The translations under genes and the position numbers were made by a program. A stretch of DNA of 51,397 nt from an uncultured Clostridia bacterium (lineage in GTDB: Bacteria > Bacillota > Clostridia > TANB77 > CAG-508): NCBI GenBank assembly GCA_947627415.1, contig CANQVU010000003.1:1-51397 (forward strand), written 5' to 3'. Positions within the stretch are counted from its first letter, which is position 1. Every line of letters starts with the position of its first letter. Under the pieces are notes generated by a model. The model worked only from the letters and a program-made list of their open reading frames with translations. It did no database searches and was not told where the DNA came from. Below are positions 30,972 to 40,528 of this stretch, in pieces.

Positions 30972-31697
30972 ATGAAAACTGTTTTAATAACTGGTGGATC
31001 AAGAGGAATAGGCAAATGTATAGCAGAAAATTTGGCAAGAGATGGATATAATGTAGTTTTGAATTATAATAAATCTGAAAAACAGGCTAGACAAATACAA
31101 AAAGATTTAAAAGAACAAGGGATAAAAATTGAAATATGCAAAGCAGATGTATCAAAGAGAGAAGATGTAAAAAAGCTAGTTAAATTTACTCTTAATAAAT
31201 TTAAGAATATAGATGTATTAGTAAACAATGCAGGAATTGCAAAGCTTCAAATGTTTAATGATATAACAGATGAAGATTGGAATGAAATAATAGCTACTAA
31301 TTTAAATTCAGCTTTCTACTGTACACAAGAAACTCTACCTAATATGATACATAACAAAAATGGATGTATTATAAATATTTCATCTATGTGGGGAATAGTT
31401 GGAGCATCATGTGAAGTTGCATATTCAGTATCAAAGGCTGGTATAAATGGAATGACAAAAGCACTTGCAAAAGAATTAGGATTATCTAATATTAGGGTTA
31501 ACTCAGTTGCACCTGGAGTTATTGATACAGAAATGAATAATAACATAGATAATGCAATTAAAGAAGAAATAAAAAATGAAACACCATTAAATAAAATTGG
31601 AAAACCGATTGATATATATAGATGCGTTAAATGGTTAATAGAAGATGAATTCACAACAGGTCAAGTTATTTCACCAAATGGTGGATATGTTATTTAA
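30972..31697 (+). CDS. Short-chain dehydrogenase/reductase (FabG/YmfI-like)
   Basis: NAD(P)H-dependent reductase, 241 residues. Cofactor motif TGGSRGIGKCIA (about 7-18), NNAG (about 87), catalytic Ser in INISSMWG (about 140) and YxxxK in YSVSK (about 153-157). Closest by feel are FabG-type enzymes and the EF-P 5-aminopentanone reductase (YmfI) of Bacillota; no fatty-acid genes lie nearby, so the substrate cannot be fixed. RBS AGAGGTG. Followed by its own terminator. Confidence 0.88.
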   Translation: MKTVLITGGSRGIGKCIAENLARDGYNVVLNYNKSEKQARQIQKDLKEQGIKIEICKADVSKREDVKKLVKFTLNKFKNIDVLVNNAGIAKLQMFNDITDEDWNEIIATNLNSAFYCTQETLPNMIHNKNGCIINISSMWGIVGASCEVAYSVSKAGINGMTKALAKELGLSNIRVNSVAPGVIDTEMNNNIDNAIKEEIKNETPLNKIGKPIDIYRCVKWLIEDEFTTGQVISPNGGYVI

Positions 31698-31708
31698 TAG
31701 AATTAAAA

Positions 31709-31735
31709 TAAAAAACCACCCAAGGTGGTTTTTAT
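31709..31735. terminator. Terminator after the SDR gene
   Basis: AAAAACCACC and GGTGGTTTTT form a perfect stem with a T-tract. It is shared with the convergent CBM-like gene, whose stop lies at its edge. Confidence 0.88.
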
Positions 31736-32199
31736 TAATTATTATATATTTTCTTTTTATAATTTCCTGAAATTAATTTTGGAACATATGTTATTATTTT
31801 ATATATAGCAAGTCTTATTTTTTTACTCCATAAATAAGATTTTCTTAATCTGTTTGGCCTATCTAAAGAGGAATCTATATCTTTAACGATTAAATCTAAA
31901 TTAGGTTTTTCTAAATCGAATATATAATTTTGACAATTATTATTGTCCCATTCATCATTCTCATTTTTAAAACAGAAGTTAAAAGTATCACTTTCAATCA
32001 AATTAATTTCAGCTTGAAAACCAAGTTCTGTTTTTTCCATCTTTATTTCAGAAATATTATCCCAAAAAGGTCCAAATCCATAATGAATATATACCTCTTC
32101 AGAACCATTTTCGAAAAATAATCCTGTATATGAAATTTTTACTTTAGAATTTTGTATTAGTTTATCTGTATTAAAAAATATATTTTTAGTTAATTCCAT
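31735..32199 (-). CDS. Starch-binding-type (CBM25-like) domain protein
   Basis: 154 residues. The segment with VYIHYGFGPFWDN, then FNFCFKNENDEWDNNN and YIFDL, follows the pattern of Ig-like starch-binding modules (CBM25/53 group), which use exposed Trp residues to hold alpha-glucans. The C-terminal 40 residues are basic. There is no signal peptide, so it probably acts on intracellular polysaccharide or as a regulator. RBS GGAG. A lone gene. Confidence 0.7.
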   Translation of the reverse strand: MELTKNIFFNTDKLIQNSKVKISYTGLFFENGSEEVYIHYGFGPFWDNISEIKMEKTELGFQAEINLIESDTFNFCFKNENDEWDNNNCQNYIFDLEKPNLDLIVKDIDSSLDRPNRLRKSYLWSKKIRLAIYKIITYVPKLISGNYKKKIYNN

Positions 32200-32406
32200 T
32201 TTTTACTCCTCTAAAACATTTATCTTTAGCTAACGATATTATAGTATTAAAAAATATAATATTCAAGTATTTTTTACAAATTTTTTATATAGTAGAATTT
32301 TCTTTTAAAATTTTACTATGTAAAAGTTATAATTATTAATACTTTTTAAATTTCTTTCTGTTAATACGGAACTCAAATCGGCAAAATAAATACATACTTT
32401 ATTGCA

Positions 32407-32979
32407 TTATTTACAATTTAATACTTTACCAATAATATAGAATGTATCAGAATCTTTTATTTCTATTTCTTCAAATGTTTTGTTATCTGGCTTTAGTACA
32501 AATTTTCCTCTACGAATAACAAATCTACGAACTAGTATTTTACCATTTATATCAAAGATTCCTACTTCTTTGTTTTCTAAAAGAGAATTAAATTCTATAA
32601 AAGCAAAGTCTCCTTTTTTAAGTTTTGGTTCCATAGAGTTATCATTTATTGTAACTGCTAATGATGCACTTGGCATATTTGATGGACAATCAATAAAATC
32701 TTGTAAATTATTTACTGCAAGGACTTTATTATATGATATATGATTTATAAAACCATAGCTTTCTTGTTCTTCACTTACTTGTTTATCATAAGTGTACATC
32801 AATTGTTGATAAGGTATATCTAAAGCTCTACATATGTTCTTTAATGCTTTATGGCTTGGGTTCCTTTCACCTTTTTCAATATGTGTTAAATGACCTATAT
32901 TAATATCAGTTAATTTAGCTAATTCTGTTTTTGTCATTCCCTTTTCTTTTCTAACTTTTGCAATCATATCACCTATCAT
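32407..32979 (-). CDS. XRE-family repressor with S24/LexA-like C-terminal domain
   Basis: 190 residues: N-terminal helix-turn-helix (about 1-60, MTKTELAKLTDINIGHLTHI) and a C-terminal S24 peptidase-like fold with the Ser in NDNSMEPKLKKGD (about 113). Where LexA-type proteins have the catalytic Lys (VKR), it has LVRRF, so self-cleavage may be lost. No SOS box or phage genes are evident. It is divergent from a second, shorter XRE gene, with shared operator-like half sites between them. Confidence 0.85.
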   Translation of the reverse strand: MIGDMIAKVRKEKGMTKTELAKLTDINIGHLTHIEKGERNPSHKALKNICRALDIPYQQLMYTYDKQVSEEQESYGFINHISYNKVLAVNNLQDFIDCPSNMPSASLAVTINDNSMEPKLKKGDFAFIEFNSLLENKEVGIFDINGKILVRRFVIRRGKFVLKPDNKTFEEIEIKDSDTFYIIGKVLNCK

Positions 32980-33036
32980 AATTTACGCACTCCTTTTATC
33001 TAAAATTATAATATAATTATATAGAATAAAACAAAA

Positions 33037-33139
33037 TTTGTCTACTAGTAAATGAAAAAAATGTAAAAATTTAACAAATTTATAAAAAAAGCTTGACTTG
33101 TCAAAAAGTATAGTGATAATATGTTGTTAATTAGACAAA
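33037..33139. promoter_or_regulatory. Divergent control region between two XRE genes
   Basis: Promoter TTGACT (33093-33098), 18 bases, TAATAT (33117-33122), for the plus-strand gene. The -35 lies in the palindrome TTGACTTGTCAA (33093-33104). TTTGTCTA (33037-33044) and TAGACAAA (33132-33139) form an inverted pair of half sites around the promoter, suitable for a dimeric or tetrameric repressor. Confidence 0.55.
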
Positions 33140-33163
33140 AACAAAAAGGAGGGACGAATATAT

Positions 33164-33361
33164 ATGTATCATAATCAAATAAAAAAGGAAAGAGAAGAAA
33201 GAGGAATGACACTATTAAAACTTTCAGAATTATCAGGGGTTTCTGTAGGATATTTATGCCATTTGGAAAGAGGAAGCAGAAAAAATCCATCTGTTGGAAT
33301 TATGGAAAAAATTTCAACAGCATTAAACAAATCAATAACTGAAATATTTTTCATACCATAG
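33164..33361 (+). CDS. Small XRE-family DNA-binding protein
   Basis: 65 residues, a bare helix-turn-helix domain: ERGMTLLKLSELSGVSVGYL then HLERGSRKNPSVGIMEKIS. RBS GGAGGG. Likely controls its own promoter and possibly the neighbouring S24-type gene, whose HTH has the same architecture. Confidence 0.9.
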   Translation: MYHNQIKKEREERGMTLLKLSELSGVSVGYLCHLERGSRKNPSVGIMEKISTALNKSITEIFFIP

Positions 33362-33468
33362 TAATATTAATATAAAAAAAGTATATTCAATTGATATAAA
33401 AATATTGTAAAAAAATAATAGTTATGATAATATTATAGTGGAATATACTTTATTTAGGGAGATATGGT

Positions 33469-35280
33469 ATGGAAGATAAAAAAATAAAAAATGAAGAAAG
33501 TGAAAAATTAAAAAAAGAAACTATTAATAATGAAATTTCAAAATTTAGATTGTTTATGACAAACAAGAAAAACGTTATATTCCTAATTTGTATAATTGCA
33601 ACAATTCTTTTAGTACTCTTATTTAGTACAACATTTGCATTAATTAATATAAATAATACTAAAATTATTACTGGAGTAAAAATAGATGGTGTAGAAGTAA
33701 GTAAATTAACTAAAGAAGAGGCAGTTCAAAAATTAGAAGAAGTAGTTAATAAAAAGTTAGAAGATGATATCTTAATAAAGGCAGAAGATTTTGAATATAG
33801 TATAAAGCTATCGCAGATGGAAGTTAGTTATGATATAGAAAAGGCAATAGAAGAAGCGTATAGTACTGGAAGGCAAAGTAATATATTTTCTAATAACTAT
33901 GCGATAATAAAATCTATGATTTGGGGAAAAGATATTAACTTAGGATATACTTATAATGAAGAATTACTAACTAAAATGCTAAATGATATGTCATCTAAAG
34001 TACCAAATGCTGTGGTAGAAGCAAATTATAGTATTGAAGACGATAAATTAATTATAACTAAAGGTAAAATAGGAAATAGCATAGATAAAGAACAATTAAA
34101 AAGTAAGATTATAGATGAAATATTGATTAATAATACAAATACAGAAATAAATATAGAATTAATTCAAAAAGAACCAGAGCCAATAAACATTGATGATATT
34201 TATTCTAAAGTTCATACAGAACCAAAGGATGCATATTATACAAAAAATCCATTTCAAATTTTCCCACATGTAGATGGAGTAGATTTTGACTTAGAAGCTG
34301 CAAGAGAGATGTTAAAAGAAGATAAAGAAGAATATGAAATACAATTAAAAATAACATCACCAAAAATAACAACAAATCAAATTGGAACTGAAGCATTTCC
34401 AAATCTTTTATCATCTTTTAGTACTAGATATGATGCAAGTAACTATCCAAGAACTACAAATTTAAAATTAGCGATGAATAAATTGAATGGAGTTGTAGTA
34501 GCTTCAGGTGAAACTTTTTCATATAATAGAACATTAGGGAAAAGGACAGCAGAAGCTGGATATAAAGAAGCTGGGGGATATGCAGGAGGAAAAGTAGTTC
34601 AAACTCTTGCAGGAGGTATTTGCCAAATATCATCAACATTATATGATGCAGTTGTTTATGCTAATTTAGATATAGTAGAAAGGCATAATCACATGTTCTT
34701 AGCAGGATATGTAGGGGCTGGTAAAGATGCAACTGTTGTATATGGTTCTCTAGATTTTAAGTTTAAAAACACAAGGAAATATCCGATAATGATAAAAACA
34801 AGTATTGGAAATGGTGTAGCAAAAATAGATATATATGGTATTAAAGAAGATGTTGAATATGATGTAGATATTGTAACAACGGTATTAAGTTATACTCCAT
34901 TTAATGTGATATATGAGAATGACAGTAGCTTAGCCGAAGGACAGCAAAAAGTAACTCAATCAGGAATGAATGGATGTAAAAGTATAACATATAAAATACT
35001 AAGACTAAATGGTACAGAAGTTTCAAGGAGTGTATTATCTTCAGATACGTATGATCCTATGAATAAAATTATAAGTGTAGGACCCCAAAAAACTGTATCA
35101 ACGAGTTCAACTACAAATAAAGAAAATTCAAAAACAGAAAAAAAGGAAACGGAAACTAATAAAAAAGAAGAAAAGAAAAAAGAAAATACTAATAATACAA
35201 CGAATACAACGGAAACAAATAATAATACGGAAAATAAAGAAAAACCAACTAATAAAACTGGTAATAAAACAGAAAATTAA
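33469..35280 (+). CDS. VanW-family cell-envelope protein
   Basis: 603 residues, extracytoplasmic. A cytoplasmic tail of about 35 residues precedes one TM helix (about 37-60). A peptidoglycan-binding-type (YoaR-like) region follows with ITGVKIDGVEVSKLTKEEAV. The VanW domain (about 325-460) has NLKLAMNKLNGVVVASGETFSYN (in part: SGETFSYNRTLG), GGICQISSTLYDAV and the His-Asn-His HNHMF. The C-terminus (about 540-603) is a low-complexity Thr/Asn/Lys/Glu tail, likely a wall spacer. VanW's enzymatic role is not established. Confidence 0.92.
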   Translation: MEDKKIKNEESEKLKKETINNEISKFRLFMTNKKNVIFLICIIATILLVLLFSTTFALININNTKIITGVKIDGVEVSKLTKEEAVQKLEEVVNKKLEDDILIKAEDFEYSIKLSQMEVSYDIEKAIEEAYSTGRQSNIFSNNYAIIKSMIWGKDINLGYTYNEELLTKMLNDMSSKVPNAVVEANYSIEDDKLIITKGKIGNSIDKEQLKSKIIDEILINNTNTEINIELIQKEPEPINIDDIYSKVHTEPKDAYYTKNPFQIFPHVDGVDFDLEAAREMLKEDKEEYEIQLKITSPKITTNQIGTEAFPNLLSSFSTRYDASNYPRTTNLKLAMNKLNGVVVASGETFSYNRTLGKRTAEAGYKEAGGYAGGKVVQTLAGGICQISSTLYDAVVYANLDIVERHNHMFLAGYVGAGKDATVVYGSLDFKFKNTRKYPIMIKTSIGNGVAKIDIYGIKEDVEYDVDIVTTVLSYTPFNVIYENDSSLAEGQQKVTQSGMNGCKSITYKILRLNGTEVSRSVLSSDTYDPMNKIISVGPQKTVSTSSTTNKENSKTEKKETETNKKEEKKKENTNNTTNTTETNNNTENKEKPTNKTGNKTEN

Positions 35281-35285
35281 TAGTA

Positions 35286-35322
35286 AACGTAAAACTAGAG
35301 CTAACTCCTCTAGTTTTACATT
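35286..35322 (+). terminator. Terminator after the vanW-like gene
   Basis: GTAAAACTAGAG and CTCTAGTTTTAC form a stem right after the stop codon. Confidence 0.85.
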
Positions 35323-35375
35323 AAAAGATTGACAAAGAATAATTTTGGTATTATAATAAAAAACGTTAAAAATAT

Positions 35376-35451
35376 GTGCCATTAGCTCAGTTGGTAGAGC
35401 AACTGACTCTTAATCAGTGGGTCCAGAGTTCGAATCTCTGATGGCGCACCA
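35376..35451 (+). tRNA. tRNA-Lys (CTT)
   Basis: Acceptor GTGCCAT/ATGGCGC, anticodon CTT in CTCTTAA, T-loop GTTCGAA, CCA encoded. A promoter-like TTGACA...TATAAT lies at about 35330-35358, directly upstream. Confidence 0.95.
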
Positions 35452-35465
35452 AATTTTTTAATAGA

Positions 35466-35507
35466 AGATAAAGGAAAATAGTAGAATACTACTTTTTCCT
35501 TTTATTT
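35466..35507 (+). terminator. Terminator after tRNA-Lys (CTT)
   Basis: AAGGAAAATAGTAG pairs with CTACTTTTTCCTT, followed by a T-tract. Confidence 0.85.
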
Positions 35508-35624
35508 TTTTAATAAAATAATTTACAAGGAGGGGTACTCAAAAAAATAAAAGTATGGTATAATATTAAAAGTTGTGCGTAAAAGAGAGAATACACAAAT
35601 TAAGAGTAAAAAGGGGTGATTTTT

Positions 35625-36566
35625 ATGCTAAGCATATACAACACAGATTTAAAAACAAATAAATTTGAAAAAATAAAAGAGTTTAGACCAGGATCCTGGA
35701 TAAATTTAGTTAATCCAACATCAGAAGAGATAAAAACAGTTTGCTCAAATTTAAATATTGAAGATGATTTCATAAAATATCCTCTTGACTATGAAGAACA
35801 AGCCAGAATTGATATAGAAGATGATATGACATTATTTGTAATAGATGTCCCTATTATAGAAGAAAATAATGAAGAAAAATCTTACGCTACAATGCCTTTA
35901 GGTTTAATAGTAGTAAGAGATGAGTACTTTATTTCAGTATCATTAAAAAAGAATAGAATAATTGAGACATTTGAAAAAGGCAGAATAAAAGGAATGTATA
36001 CTTATAAAAAAACCAGATTTCTTTTACAAATCTTATATTTGAATGCATCATATTACTTAAATGATTTAAAGAAAATAAATAAAGAAGCGGAAAACACCGT
36101 ACGTGCACTTCAAAAATCTATGAGAAATAAAGAATTAATACAACTATTAAACTTAGAAAACAGTTTAGTATATATAACAACATCATTAAAAGCTAATGAA
36201 TTAGTTATGGAAAAAACTGCAAGAGGTAAAGTCTTAAAATCATATGAAGAAGATGATGAGATACTAGAAGATGCTATAATAGAAAACAGACAGGCCATAG
36301 AAATGGGTAAAATATATAGTGACATTTTAAGTGGAACAATGGATGCATATGCATCAATAATTTCAAACAATTTAAATGTTGTAATGAAATTACTTGCATC
36401 TATAACTATTGTGTTATCAGTACCAACATTAATTGCAAGTATATGGGGAATGAATGTACCATTACCATTTTCTAATAACATACATGGATTTGCTATAGTT
36501 ATTGGAATTTCAATATTAATATCTGTAATAGCCTTTGTGTGGCTAAAGAAAAAAGATATGTTATAG
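35625..36566 (+). CDS. corA: CorA-family magnesium/divalent-cation transporter
   Basis: 313 residues. A large acidic cytoplasmic domain, a long helix (about 140-230), then two C-terminal TM segments (about 250-270 and 285-305) separated by the CorA signature IWGMNVP (the GMN motif). It would form a pentameric Mg2+ channel. I took the ATG at 35625 because GGGGTG is correctly spaced from it. The ABC-F gene starts ten bases downstream. Confidence 0.93.
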   Translation: MLSIYNTDLKTNKFEKIKEFRPGSWINLVNPTSEEIKTVCSNLNIEDDFIKYPLDYEEQARIDIEDDMTLFVIDVPIIEENNEEKSYATMPLGLIVVRDEYFISVSLKKNRIIETFEKGRIKGMYTYKKTRFLLQILYLNASYYLNDLKKINKEAENTVRALQKSMRNKELIQLLNLENSLVYITTSLKANELVMEKTARGKVLKSYEEDDEILEDAIIENRQAIEMGKIYSDILSGTMDAYASIISNNLNVVMKLLASITIVLSVPTLIASIWGMNVPLPFSNNIHGFAIVIGISILISVIAFVWLKKKDML

Positions 36567-36576
36567 GAGGAGTACA

Positions 36577-38157
36577 ATGTTAAATGCGGTAGGAGTAACA
36601 GTAAGATTTGGAAAAAGAGTTTTATTTGAAGATGTAAATATAAAATTTTCAAAAGGAAACTGTTATGGATTAATTGGAGCAAATGGAGCTGGCAAATCTA
36701 CATTTCTAAAAGTTTTATCAGGTGAATTAGAACCAAGTAAAGGCGAAGTATCGATGGACAAGGGAGAAAGGTTATCAACGTTAAAACAAGATCATTATGC
36801 TTATGAAGATAACACTGTAATTGATACAGTCATAATGGGAAATAATGAACTTTATAGCATAATGAAAGAAAAAGAAGCAATATATGCAAAACCAGATTTT
36901 TCAGAAGAAGATGGACTAAAGGCTGCAAAATTAGAGGAAAGATTTTCAGAACTTGATGGATGGAATGCAGAGGCAGATGCTGCAACATTACTAAACAATT
37001 TAGGAATACCAGCAAATGATCATTATAAATTAATGAAAGAAATTGAAGCAAAAGATAAAGTAAAAGTATTGCTTGCACAAAGTTTATTTGGTAATCCAGA
37101 TGTTTTGCTATTAGATGAGCCTACAAATGATCTGGATTTAAAGAGTATAAATTGGTTACAAGATTTTTTAATAGATTTTGAGAATACAGTTATAGTAGTA
37201 TCACATGATAGATATTTTTTAAATAAAGTTTGTACACACATTGCTGATGTTGACTTTGGAAAAATTAAAGTTTATCCAGGTAATTATGATTTTTGGTATG
37301 AATCTAGTCAGCTAGCTTTAAAACAAGCAAAAGAGGCTAATAAAAAGAAAGAAGAAAAAATAAAAGAGCTACAAGATTTCATTGCAAGATTTAGTGCTAA
37401 TGCGTCAAAATCTAAACAAGCAACATCAAGAAAAAAATCTTTAGAAAAAATACAATTAGAGGAGATTAAAGCATCAAATAGAAAATATCCATATATAGAT
37501 TTTAAACCAGATAGAGAACCTGGGAAAGAAATACTTACAGTAAATAATTTGTGCAAAAGCATAAATGGAGAAGAAGTACTTAAAAATGTATCTTTTTCAG
37601 TAAAAGCAAATAACAAAATTGCTTTTATTTCAGATAATGAACTTGCAACTACATTATTATTTCAAATAATTGCAGGAGAAGTAGAGCCAGACTCAGGAGA
37701 AATTATATGGGGACAAACAATTACCAAAGATTATTTTCCTAAAGATAATTCATATTTATTTAAAAATGATGAGATATTAGTTGATTGGCTAAGGAAATAT
37801 TCAAAAGATCCAGATGAAACATATGTAAGGGGATTTTTAGGAAGAATGTTATTTTCAGGAGATGAAGCATTAAAAAATGTTAAGGTCCTATCTGGAGGAG
37901 AAAAAGTAAGATGTGTATTATCTAAGCTAATGCTATCAGGAGCAAATTTTTTAATATTTGATGAACCTACAAATCATTTAGATATGGAATCAATTACTGC
38001 ATTAAATGAGGGAATGAAAAAATTTAAAGGAAATTTAATATTTACATCACATGATCACCAATTAACTGAGACGGTTGCAGATAGAATAATTGATTTAAGA
38101 AAAGACAAAATAATAGATAGAGAATGCACATACAATGAATATTTAGGAATAGAATAA
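36577..38157 (+). CDS. ABC-F family ATPase
   Basis: Soluble twin-ATPase of the ribosome-acting ABC-F group, 526 residues, without TM segments. First domain: Walker A GANGAGKS (about 37-44), Walker B LLLDEPTNDLD (about 182). A linker rich in Lys follows (about 240-300). In the second domain the Walker A-like site is degenerate (ISDNELATTLL in place of GxxGxGKS/T), with signature LSGGEKVR and Walker B LIFDEPTNHLD. It resembles the YbiT subgroup. The weak second Walker A is worth noting. It shares an operon with corA. Confidence 0.92.
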   Translation: MLNAVGVTVRFGKRVLFEDVNIKFSKGNCYGLIGANGAGKSTFLKVLSGELEPSKGEVSMDKGERLSTLKQDHYAYEDNTVIDTVIMGNNELYSIMKEKEAIYAKPDFSEEDGLKAAKLEERFSELDGWNAEADAATLLNNLGIPANDHYKLMKEIEAKDKVKVLLAQSLFGNPDVLLLDEPTNDLDLKSINWLQDFLIDFENTVIVVSHDRYFLNKVCTHIADVDFGKIKVYPGNYDFWYESSQLALKQAKEANKKKEEKIKELQDFIARFSANASKSKQATSRKKSLEKIQLEEIKASNRKYPYIDFKPDREPGKEILTVNNLCKSINGEEVLKNVSFSVKANNKIAFISDNELATTLLFQIIAGEVEPDSGEIIWGQTITKDYFPKDNSYLFKNDEILVDWLRKYSKDPDETYVRGFLGRMLFSGDEALKNVKVLSGGEKVRCVLSKLMLSGANFLIFDEPTNHLDMESITALNEGMKKFKGNLIFTSHDHQLTETVADRIIDLRKDKIIDRECTYNEYLGIE

Positions 38158-38169
38158 ATAGAGTTAGAC

Positions 38170-38247
38170 TTTTTCCTTTTTTGGACGGACTAGATTTAGC
38201 GTTTTTTAAAAACGCTAAATCTAGTCCGTCCAAAAAAGGAAAAACTC
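38170..38247. repeat. Large palindromic element, copy 2
   Basis: Inverted arms of about 37 bases: the core TTTTTTGGACGGACTAG and its complement match copy 1 (21255-21366), while the inner part differs (ATTTAGCG). It sits between the convergent ABC-F and HD-GYP genes and may serve as a terminator for both. Confidence 0.88.
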
Positions 38248-38274
38248 CGATTTAAATTTTCTACTTCTTCCAAG

Positions 38275-39336
38275 TTATTGTTCTGGATTATATTTATTTC
38301 TAATCTCTTCAACTTTTCCATATTCATTATTTAAAATATCTAGAAATGCAGTGGCACAATCTGGATCAAACTGAGAACCTTTGCATCTTTCAAATTCTGA
38401 TTTTACTACATCCAAAGGAAGAGAGTTCCTATATGTTCTCTTTGAAGTCATTGCGTCAAAGCTGTCTGCTACTGCAGCAATTCTTGCAAGATATGGTATT
38501 TCTTCGCCTTTTAATTTACCAGGATATCCATTTCCATCATATCTTTCATGATGATGCTTTACAATAGGAAGAGAATCTTTAAATATAGTAGCATTTGATA
38601 ATATATGCGTTCCTATAGTAGGATGATTTTTTATTTCAGAATATTCATCATCTGTAAGTTTTGCTTCTTTTAATAATATACTATCAGGAATTCCAATTTT
38701 ACCAATGTCATGAAATAAACCACCGATTTTCAAGATATTAAGGTCTTTATCAGAGAGATGTAACTTTTTACCAAGGAGTACGGAATATTCAGATACTCTA
38801 TCAGAATGTCCTCTAGTATAAGGATCTTTTGCTTCAACAGTATATCTTAAAGTCTCTATATTTTCCATGTATGCTTTTTCTAGTTTATCATAAGTATCTT
38901 TTAATTCAATATTAATTGCTCTTATTTGATCCATTTGAGAAACAGCCTTTATTCCAGATTCAACAAGTAAAAGTAATTGATCAAACTTATCACTTTTTTC
39001 GCAATAACCTTGAATATCTAATCTTTTAATAGTATCTAATGGAGGAGCTAAATCTTTATGACCTGTAAGTAATAATATGTATAGATCCTTATTAAATTTT
39101 CTAATTTCTTCAACTACCTGATCTCCATGAATAGGTGTCATAATAAAGTCAAGTAACATTAAATCAAAATGTTCTTCTTTTACCATTTCGATTGCTTTTA
39201 TTGGATCAGTAACTCCAACAAAACCATATCCTGCCTTATTTAAGAATACTTTGAGTGTATCTAATATTCCAACTTCGTCATCAACACAGATGATTTTATA
39301 TTTAAAATTATCATTTGAAGAAATTCCTTTTCTCAT
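38275..39336 (-). CDS. Response regulator with HD-GYP domain
   Basis: 353 residues. N-terminal receiver domain with the acidic pair CVDDE, phospho-acceptor Asp in LMLLDFIMTP (about 58) and Lys in LLTGHKD. After a coiled-coil linker (about 130-165) comes an HD-GYP domain: RGHSDR, LFHDIGKIGIP, HHERYDGNGYP and ADSFDAMTSKRTYR. Such proteins hydrolyse cyclic di-GMP. The motif set is complete, so it is likely active. The cognate kinase is not adjacent; the kinase at 43364 is a possible partner. Confidence 0.94.
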   Translation of the reverse strand: MRKGISSNDNFKYKIICVDDEVGILDTLKVFLNKAGYGFVGVTDPIKAIEMVKEEHFDLMLLDFIMTPIHGDQVVEEIRKFNKDLYILLLTGHKDLAPPLDTIKRLDIQGYCEKSDKFDQLLLLVESGIKAVSQMDQIRAINIELKDTYDKLEKAYMENIETLRYTVEAKDPYTRGHSDRVSEYSVLLGKKLHLSDKDLNILKIGGLFHDIGKIGIPDSILLKEAKLTDDEYSEIKNHPTIGTHILSNATIFKDSLPIVKHHHERYDGNGYPGKLKGEEIPYLARIAAVADSFDAMTSKRTYRNSLPLDVVKSEFERCKGSQFDPDCATAFLDILNNEYGKVEEIRNKYNPEQ

Positions 39337-39505
39337 AGACTTTCCTCCCTTATATTACATAAGATATAATATTTCAATTAAATTATATTCAATATATTAA
39401 AAAAAAGCAATAAAAAATCGAAAAAAGTTGCAAAACGCATATTCACAAATAAGTATTTATATGGTATAATTACAATCAGCGTTAAGCTATTTGGAGGATG
39501 TTGAA

Positions 39506-40421
39506 ATGATTTTTAAAGATTATTATAAAATATTAGGATTAGAAACTAATAAAGTAGATAGAGATAAAATAAAAATAGCTTTTCGAGAACAAGCAAAAAA
39601 ATATCATCCAGATGTGAATACAGGTGACATTTCTACAGAAGAGAGATTTAAAGATATTAATGAAGCATATAGGGTATTATCAGACTCTAGTAGTAAAAGA
39701 AAATATGATAGGATGTGGAATACTCATGTAGGAAAAAAACAGACAAAACAATCTTATCAAGAAAGTAAAAGAAGTAAGGATTCAGTTTTCAGCGATTTTT
39801 TTAATATGTTTTTTGGAGTACCATTAGAAACAGACAAAACAGAAGAAATAAGGAGTAAAAAGAAATTACCTATAAAAGGAGAAAATGTAGAAACGGAAAT
39901 TAATGTTGAGATTGAAGATGCATATTTTGGCACAGAAAAAAAGATTTCTTTAAGAACAGTTAATCGGGAAAATGAAAACATTTTCAGTAAAAATTCCATC
40001 AGGTATTAGGGATGGAGAAAAAATAAGACTTCTAGGGCAAGGAAAACAAGGACAAAATGGTGGCAAAAATGGTGATATGTTTATAAAAATAAACATAGAA
40101 AATAATAATAAATTTAAATTACAAGGATATGATATAGTAACGGACTTATTTTTAACTCCATGGGAAGCGGCACTTGGCAAACGAGTTAACGTTGATTCTA
40201 TAGATGATACTGTGTCTTTATATGTTCCACCAGGAATACAAAGTGGAGAAAAAGTAAGAATCCCACAAAAGGGATATAAAGATGGAAGAGGAAGTAGAGG
40301 AGATTTAATAGCAGAAATAAAAACGGTAGTACCAAAAAAATTGACAGAAGATGAGAGAGAATTGTTTGAAAAACTAAAAAATATATCAAAATTTAATCCT
40401 AGAGAGAAAAAGTTCACATAA
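39506..40421 (+). CDS. DnaJ/CbpA-type co-chaperone, with one CGG +1 frameshift
   Basis: Hsp40 co-chaperone of DnaK, without a zinc-finger domain. The J domain (about 1-70) has KKYHPDVNTGD. At codon 154 (39965-39967) AAT CGG GAA becomes N-G-K-M-K-T-F-S-V-K-I-P-S-G-I, the classic start of the C-terminal substrate-binding domain. Further on is LTPWEAALGKRV. The joined protein has 304 residues. Without the shift it would be 167 residues and lack the substrate-binding domain. I chose the ATG at 39506 from its GGAGG; an upstream in-frame TTG overlaps that site. Confidence 0.93.
39965..39967 (+). other. CGG +1 frameshift site in dnaJ-like gene
   Basis: Context AAT-CGG-G. Dropping the C gives GGG (Gly) and leads into VKIPSG. 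It is the only site followed by G. Confidence 0.93.
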
Positions 40422-40435
40422 TTAGTTAAAAAATA

Positions 40436-40464
40436 TTGACATATATATTGTTCTATTGTATAAT
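40436..40464 (+). promoter_or_regulatory. Promoter of the second VirD4 operon
   Basis: TTGACA (40436-40441), 17 bases, TATAAT (40459-40464): a consensus promoter upstream of the 40529 gene. Confidence 0.85.
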
Positions 40465-40528
40465 TAAAAAGGAATTATACGAAAGACGAAATGCATTAAT
40501 ATATGTAGAAATGGGGTGCTAAAAAGGC

